A stretch of 45,049 nt of DNA, from positions 1 through 45,049 of the forward strand of contig JAPMOS010000232.1 of NCBI GenBank assembly GCA_027972325.1, in the 5' to 3' direction. The notes beneath the pieces are model-generated. The model saw nothing but the letters and a program-made list of their open reading frames with translations. It was not told the origin of the DNA and did not search any database. Below, one piece after another: positions 44,815 through 45,049 of the stretch. The stretch comes from Paratrimastix pyriformis. Its lineage: Eukaryota > Preaxostyla > Paratrimastigidae. Both the position numbers and the translations under genes were made by a program. Every line of letters begins with the position of its first letter. Position 1 is the stretch's first letter.

Positions 44815-45049
44815 AGGTTAGGGTTAGGGTTAGGTTAGGGTTAGGGTTAGGGTTAGGGTTAGGGTTAGGGTTAGGGTTAGGGTTAGGGTTAGGTTAGGGT
44901 TAGGGTTAGGGTTAGGTTAGGGTTAGGGTTAGGGTTAGGGTTAGGGTTAGGGTTAGGGTTAGGGTTAGGTTAGGGTTAGGGTTAGGGTTAGGTTAGGGTT
45001 AGGTTAGGGTTAGGTTAGGGTTAGGTTAGGTTAGGTTAGGTTAGGTTAG
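44815..45049 (+). repeat. Telomere, mixed TTAGGG and TTAGG repeats
   Basis: About 235 bp of TTAGGG, irregularly mixed with TTAGG, in the orientation expected for a right chromosome end. The last about 40 bp are mostly TTAGG. The mixture may be real telomerase slippage or sequencing error in long reads. Confidence 0.97.

Overview
The window is the right end of a chromosome from a GC-rich, intron-rich unicellular eukaryote. It ends at about 44815-45049 in TTAGGG/TTAGG telomere repeats read outward. Homologs of the axonemal protein PIERCE1 and, less surely, the centriole protein CEP295 point to a flagellated protist. A free-living excavate such as Paratrimastix is a guess I cannot test here. No bacterial operon structure is present.

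Layout. Positions 1-7615 are repeat-rich: a possible C2H2 zinc-finger tail at the edge, a long inverted-repeat element built around a (CA)n tract, a retroelement endonuclease fragment, one unknown minus-strand gene, and a Ty3/gypsy chromovirus fossil. These pieces are separated by four long (CA)n tracts. Positions 7616-44305 are a dense set of multi-exon host genes: the 3' part of a MAK/RCK-type kinase (+), a CEP295-like coiled-coil protein (+), a COPI-associated membrane protein with an Ala-rich tail (+), a TRF4/PAPD5-type non-canonical poly(A) polymerase (+), PIERCE1 (-), a full P4-ATPase lipid flippase (-), an SLC12A9-like transporter (+), a 5'-truncated LINE with a restriction-like endonuclease, glutamate-cysteine ligase (+), a short DNA transposon with 19-bp terminal inverted repeats, and a carboxylic-acid-reductase-like enzyme (WW, adenylation, carrier and reductase domains) that is the last gene before the telomere.

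Introns are short (about 37-500 nt), and many carry a private satellite or homopolymer. The most striking shared property is the 5' splice site. When exon joins are placed by protein homology and frame, most introns begin GTC, commonly GTCTGT or GTCCGT, and end YAG. The usual eukaryotic GTRAGT is rare. This implies a changed U1 snRNA or a changed way of recognising donors.

The genes look like independent housekeeping or flagellar genes, not one pathway. Two have metabolic interest: glutamate-cysteine ligase makes the glutathione precursor, and the subtelomeric reductase should activate and reduce a carboxylic acid to an aldehyde or alcohol. All exon maps were made by eye. Gene identities rest on remembered family motifs, not on a search.
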